NCBI GenBank assembly: GCA_024704765.1
Contig: JAKMXF010000302.1
Coordinates: 310,001 to 374,000, forward strand
Direction of reading: 5' to 3'
Length of the DNA: 64,000 nt
From: Oopsacas minuta
Lineage: Eukaryota > Porifera > Hexactinellida > Lyssacinosida > Leucopsacidae
In this document: in pieces, positions 59,756 through 64,000 of the stretch
Numbering within the stretch: position 1 is the stretch's first letter
Layout of the letters: the number at the start of each line of letters is the position of its first letter
Position numbers and translations under genes: made by a program
The notes under the pieces: model-generated
Seen by the model: the letters and a program-made list of their open reading frames with translations, nothing else
What the model was told of the DNA's origin: nothing
The model's database searches: none

Positions 59756-60759
59756 ATGAAACAGATACCAAAAGTTACTAAAAGAGTCAAACCAGCTAAA
59801 CCTCTAAGTGTTTCTCAAGAAATTTCTAAAAGGAAATTGACAGCTGATTTAGCTAAGCCTGGTAGATATTAATAATCGCAGCCTTATGTTATTATATTAT
59901 GTATTTTCTATTATTTTAGAGTTAAAAGAAATCGCGGTTCAAGTGATTGAAGCAGAGTTCTTATCTGAACAAGAATCTAGTGATATATTCTCTCAACTCT
60001 CCAATAATCTCTCTAGGAAAATCAGTAAACTTGATAATGAGTGGAAGAGGATTGGAAGTAAAGAAGAAATGACCCTTAAGTTGGGAGATCCACGCAGTTT
60101 CTTTGAAAACTACACCTCAATGAAGAGTACAATAGAAGAACTAACTAGCATGGTAATGCACTACAGTGCTACCCACACTAAATGAAGTCCGACGCCAAAA
60201 AATGCTATCCCGTTTCCCGTTTGTGGCTGTGTTTGTGGAGGTTTCACTGTAATAATTAATTGTCTTAATCCAGTGAATTAGAATATTATTTTAGGTTAAA
60301 ATCTACTCTCTTCCTCTCAATGATCGTAAGATACTAATGGATGAATTAGAAGATAAAGTTAAAGAAAGACAAGCACTAGTTGATCAATCTCTACAACAAT
60401 TACAGAAAACAACTGGGGAATTACAACTAACACATAAACATCAAGTAATAGAAAATTGGGAGAAATTATTCTGCGCAACAGAAGCATACAATACACACGG
60501 TAGAAGATGGAAGTTCTTAATGCGACCATTAAAAAAGAGTATTAAAGATGGTTCGTTTAACTTCAATCCTGAAGTAGTGTTGGAGAAAGCAAGATCTGCT
60601 CAAGGAGAGGATATAGATGCTATCATGGAGAGAGTTTCCAAACAATCTAGACGTTCTCAGGTAAATACATACAAAATAAATACAATCAAAATGCATAGAG
60701 TCGTTCAGAGTCACATAGATAAATATTCCCTTGCAAACAATCGTATCCTATTCCTTTGA
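59756..60759 (+). CDS. Uncharacterised coiled-coil protein, 3' end overlaps antisense NHL gene
   Basis: Exons (plus): 59756-59861, 59920-60152 and 60295-60759, in phase, about 267 residues. I do not recognise the family. The N-terminus is basic (MKQIPKVTKRVKPAKPL); residues 35-110 and 120-175 look helical with heptad-like patterning (ILMDELEDKVKERQALVDQSLQQLQ), followed by NTHGRRWKFLMRPLK. A possible donor at 60661 (CAG|gtaaat) could end exon 3 earlier and lead to an unseen exon; the read-through form ends at 60759 and overlaps the last codons of the antisense NHL gene by about 74 bp. Intron 2 contains a short inverted-repeat element. It could be a centrosomal or spindle protein, but that is only a guess from form. 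Confidence 0.6.
60164..60249. mobile_element. Short inverted-repeat element (MITE-like) in intron of coiled-coil gene
   Basis: An 86-bp element flanked by TA on both sides. Left end CAGTGCTACCCACAC, right end (reverse complement) CAGTGAAACCTCCACAAACA. Repeats are short and diverged. The right half (GTGAAACCTCCACAAACAC) looks like a typical pogo-type end. Lower confidence than the other four. Confidence 0.6.
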
Positions 60760-61930
60760 ATTGATTGTTATTTGAATTTTTTGGTGAAGAAAGACCAAAA
60801 TTAACTTTTATTGAGTGTACTAATTCGCCTTTAGTTGAAAATATTTTGATTACCTGCTCAATCCCGTCAGTGACTATCAAATTTGCACGCTTATCCATGG
60901 TGATATACTTGCTCATAGCAACTTCCCCCTCTTTGATAGGACATCTTACTAGCCCACCTTTCTTATTGAAAATCTGCACTGAGAATATTGAATCTTTGAA
61001 AAGAACATAGAATTCTTTGTTGAAATAGCATAGATCGCGTATTTCAGTATCTCCACTAATAAATAAGTTATCTAACTTGATTTCTTCCTTCACGATTAAT
61101 TCTTTATCCCACACTACTATTGTATTTTCTTTCCACACACAGCCATACAAATTTTCGTCTTTATCTACAGCTAAGCCCGTTATAATCTGTGGATAATTAT
61201 TGTACTGCATTCTAATACCCTTCTTGTTATCCAGCTTCAATATAGTGCGATTGTCCCAGCAGCTTGTATAGAGAAACTTCTCGCTCACACAAATATATTG
61301 AGGAGACGACATTTTTAGATCTTTTATTTTTCTTCTCAACTCTCCATTTTTATTGAATACTTGTACGCATTTATTACCACTGTCAGCTACGTAGATTTCT
61401 CCACTGAAATCGCAAACAGCAATTCCTTGTAGAGAATTCAATTTCTTTTCGCGAGAACTTTCCCAAATTGGTTGCTTCTTGTATACGTATGGATTTGGAG
61501 CAACCTGTAGCTGTAAGTAGTTTTCTACGAAGAAATCTAACTCCAAAGATTCCTTGTTTAATGTAATGAAGGGTATGTCAACTTCGTTTTGGCCTGTCCC
61601 ACTTACTTCAACACTAGCTATGGAAGCTTGTAGATCTTCATTTTCTGAATTTTTTGCGATTTCAGATTCTGTATTTGTTGTATGCCTAGTTATATATGGC
61701 TGTTTATGTAATTCCCTCAGTTCTTCCTCTGTATTGATAAGGATACTGTCTAGAGATGTTAACAAATCTTTCTTTTTGTTCTCAAGTCTTTCAAAAACTA
61801 TCTTAAAAGACTCTTCAAGCTCGCATTTTCGATTCTCAATATGATTTCTCAGTTGAGTGATTAAGAACTCTGTTCCTTCTGTGTTATTCGGCTTCGATGA
61901 GAGTTCATTGTTTACGCATAGAGTTGCCAT
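60686..61930 (-). CDS. Coiled-coil NHL-repeat protein (TRIM-NHL-like without RING)
   Basis: A 414-residue single-exon protein built like the one at 29062-30399. Residues about 20-75 form a coiled coil (HIENRKCELEESFKIVFERLENKKKDLL). Residues about 155-414 are NHL-type propeller repeats: LNSLQGIAVCDFSGEIYVADSGNKCVQVFNKNGEL is the clearest, followed by weaker units. No RING finger or B-box is present. The start is the ATG at 61928-61930. Its 3' end overlaps the reading frame of the convergent coiled-coil gene. Function unknown; ligase activity is not expected. Confidence 0.82.
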   Translation of the reverse strand: MATLCVNNELSSKPNNTEGTEFLITQLRNHIENRKCELEESFKIVFERLENKKKDLLTSLDSILINTEEELRELHKQPYITRHTTNTESEIAKNSENEDLQASIASVEVSGTGQNEVDIPFITLNKESLELDFFVENYLQLQVAPNPYVYKKQPIWESSREKKLNSLQGIAVCDFSGEIYVADSGNKCVQVFNKNGELRRKIKDLKMSSPQYICVSEKFLYTSCWDNRTILKLDNKKGIRMQYNNYPQIITGLAVDKDENLYGCVWKENTIVVWDKELIVKEEIKLDNLFISGDTEIRDLCYFNKEFYVLFKDSIFSVQIFNKKGGLVRCPIKEGEVAMSKYITMDKRANLIVTDGIEQVIKIFSTKGELVHSIKVNFGLSSPKNSNNNQFKGIGYDCLQGNIYLCDSERLYAF

Positions 61931-62587
61931 TAATATTATTAAATTGGTTAGAAGACGCCTATTAACTTTTCCACGATTTATTTATTTATACTAGATCGTA
62001 CATAAGAATTTATAAGATATGATATTACAAAATTCTAAATTTACTTACATTTGTCCTGTAGACTTTCACTGAATTTGCTAATAGTCAAATGATTGAGTAT
62101 TAATTATTATATGCAAAATAGCCTTTTTATTGCATAAATGTTATTGCATGGTTTGTAATCAAAATCAGTTTCAACTGAATACAAGAATACGAATATTGCT
62201 CAATTTGTGGTGGGACTTTACCAACTTGTGATTTCAAGTTTCTAAGCAGATAATTACTCTCGTATACAATTTACTGGGAGATAGCCCCTCTTAGCTGACT
62301 ATACAAGTAATTGAATTCATTTTTCTGTTGTTCTCTTTTCATGAGCTCCAGCCTCAAGTATTTTTTGTGTGGAAAAGAAATTCTTAATACCGAGCCAATT
62401 AAGACAACACTATTCCATTCATTTGCTGAAATATTCAATGAACTTTGACCTGCCAAGCAAGTTATCATATCATTCATCTCATTTGGTACAATTAAAATAG
62501 AACATTTTATTATTGTTATTATTTACTTACAAATTAATTACATGCATTCAAATCCATAAAAACATTTCAAATAATTAAATAATTATT
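61931..62587. other. Intergenic, no supported gene
   Basis: About 657 bp of AT-rich DNA between the NHL gene start and the PIP kinase stop. A 68-codon minus-strand frame at 62271-62477 has an ATG and moderately protein-like composition but no recognisable feature, and I do not call it. Confidence 0.45.
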
Positions 62588-64000
62588 TCAGTCAAATACA
62601 GAATTACGCATAAACTGCATAAACCTCGCTCTATAGAGATAAGGCTGTACTGACGAGATATTTTCTTCTTTAAGAAATCTGATCTTCGTTTTGATGAGAG
62701 TTTCTATTTTTTTCTCGATATTATATGGTTGTAGCATATCTATAATGCCAATGTAGAGGAAACAAGATTCTTTTTCGTGTGTCTCTACATTACTAGGTCT
62801 CCTGGTAAGAATCTTATCAGCTGGTACCTTGAAGTACCCCTTCCTGAACTGGCTAAACAGGCTCTGAGCTGGGTTTATGATAGGACTAGTAAAAGGTGTA
62901 ATACTCGAGGGTGCATGCTCCCTTCGAGCACCATTCCTATACCAATGTAGATTCTGTGGATTGTAATTTACCCATTGGAAACTTGAGTCCACATCTTCTG
63001 GTAAGCTTTGTTCAGATTCGTTAAATATATTATTTTGCATGCTTGTGCTGTATCCAGTATTCTCACCCTCGCTTGTTGCAGTAACTCCAACCAGCAAACT
63101 GTAGTCCATCGCTCCTAGAGACATGTATATATACTTAGATTAATATTTTTCCTATACAATTCATATTCGTGCACTTACCGTGAGTTTGGAGGAATTCTGT
63201 ATCGAGCTCCAACTGACTTAATAAACATTTTTTCGTAGAGATATCCTTAAATTTGAAATAACTATCCATATCCAAATCTTTCATAGTTTTATTCCTTGGT
63301 CTCCCCATACCTCGTTTTACGGTCTGTCTGTTTGTGACAGATCCTTTCAGATCATACCTTTCCTTCAGTATCAACCCTTCTTCGAGATAGAACACATTCT
63401 CCATTATCACTACCATAATGAACTCCTGTTCACTCATGAATCTCAACTTTACCAAGCCATAATATCTTGTCAGTAAAGAATTTGGGTTATCCTTCAGATA
63501 ACGATAATATGGATCTAGATTTCTAATCATGAAATTTAATTCTACGGTGTTGATGGTCTTTACGATGTATTTTTTGTCATATGAGAAGAAGAAGAAACTC
63601 CCACTCTTCCCTTCTGTAAACTTTTCCATCATTGCTGCAGTCTCATTGTCTTGCAGTGGAAAAGATTTCATGAATTCTCCTTCATCTATTCCTCTCAAAT
63701 CTCTCAGGTTTTTGAAGACAAGAGGTGAAAAGTTAATAAACTCAAACTTATGGTACATGAAGGGTGCTGGTATTTGTAGTGTCCTAATTTCGTGTCTCTT
63801 CATGCTCATTGATTTCTGTATGACCTGATCTATTGTTATCTAACATGCAAATTATAATAATAAAATCCGCTAAAGTTTTAAATAAATATATTGACTTACA
63901 TGATGTTGGAAAGTACCATGACTATCACCGGCTATTTGTGACTGTGCAGTTTTCGCAGAATCCAGAATAGAATAGTTTATACAAACAACTGTAAGTCTTC
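62588..64000 (-). CDS. Phosphatidylinositol phosphate kinase (PIP5K-like), cut by right edge
   Basis: PIP kinases make PI(4,5)P2 or relatives at membranes. Exons in the window (minus): 64000-63900 (partial), 63839-63179 and 63114-62588. The N-terminal part lies outside. Visible PIPK elements: FEFINFSPLVFKNLRDLRGIDEGEF, the ATP-loop-like GKSGSFFFFSYDKKYIVKT with its lysine, MENVF, RYDLKGS (the DLKGS catalytic-loop signature of the family), GAMDYSLLVGV (start of the conserved IMDYSLL segment), YIGIIDMLQPYNIEKKIET and the terminal RFMQFMRNSVFD. A Ser/Asn-rich insert of about 90 residues sits between MDYSLLVGV and the IIDMLQ motif, as in type I kinases. The overall divergence from vertebrate PIP5K1 suggests PIP5KL1-like or an early animal type; I cannot choose. 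Confidence 0.88.

Noticed and set aside
62271..62477. 68-codon minus-strand frame after the PIP kinase
   Set aside because: The PIP kinase already ends at its normal C-terminus (62588), and this frame has no independent support; a small gene remains possible.

Overview
The window is nuclear DNA from an animal, AT-rich (my impression is about one third G+C) and gene-dense: about 27 protein-coding genes in 64 kb, many with no introns, others with short GT-AG introns (about 50-300 bp). The gene set is metazoan: Integrator INTS11, wolframin, FEM1, LIN7, RHEB, a class F (Frizzled-type) receptor, CC2D2A, LZTFL1 and SCLT1. The compact layout, NHL proteins without RING domains, a Frizzled-type receptor without a full cysteine-rich domain, a SEFIR-DEATH protein and a secreted CMF-like hydrolase best fit an early-branching animal, most likely a demosponge. 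That assignment is inference. No tRNA, rRNA, CRISPR or bacterial operon was seen.

Layout. 1-15.7 kb is a tight run of minus-strand genes: ECM29 (cut by the left edge), THUMPD1, SCLT1, SPPL2, wolframin, ELP6 and INTS11, many only 60-320 bp apart. An uncharacterised plus-strand gene lies wholly inside the single SCLT1 intron. 16-22 kb is sparse: a small membrane-protein gene, a Frizzled-like receptor and nearly 3 kb of apparently non-coding DNA. 22-31.5 kb is a second minus-strand run: MOCS3/UBA4, MCM6, WDR48, an NHL protein and TRAPPC5. 32-36 kb holds two secreted-protein genes: a large alpha/beta hydrolase (minus) and an acidic repeat-rich precursor (plus). 37-55.3 kb is a plus-strand run: RABIF/MSS4, FEM1, lysyl-tRNA synthetase, LIN7, RHEB, LZTFL1 and CC2D2A. 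55.4-64 kb mixes strands: a SEFIR-DEATH-polyQ protein (minus), TCP1/CCT1, SDHC, a coiled-coil gene, a second NHL protein and a PIP kinase cut by the right edge.

The genes are mostly housekeeping: proteasome scaffolding, tRNA modification (THUMPD1, ELP6, MOCS3), DNA replication, snRNA 3' processing, chaperonin, translation, mitochondrial respiration and TOR signalling. Three are cilium genes (SCLT1, LZTFL1, CC2D2A), two of them adjacent. Exon models for the spliced genes were rebuilt by hand from reading frame, GT/AG sites and family alignment; all joins keep the frame.

The most unusual items are: the SEFIR-DEATH-polyglutamine protein, a domain pairing with no counterpart I know; a set of five short CAGT-ended inverted-repeat elements, all inside introns; a nested antisense gene; an SDHC lacking the usual haem-ligand histidine; and a secreted acidic precursor with a furin-type site and five 21-bp repeats.
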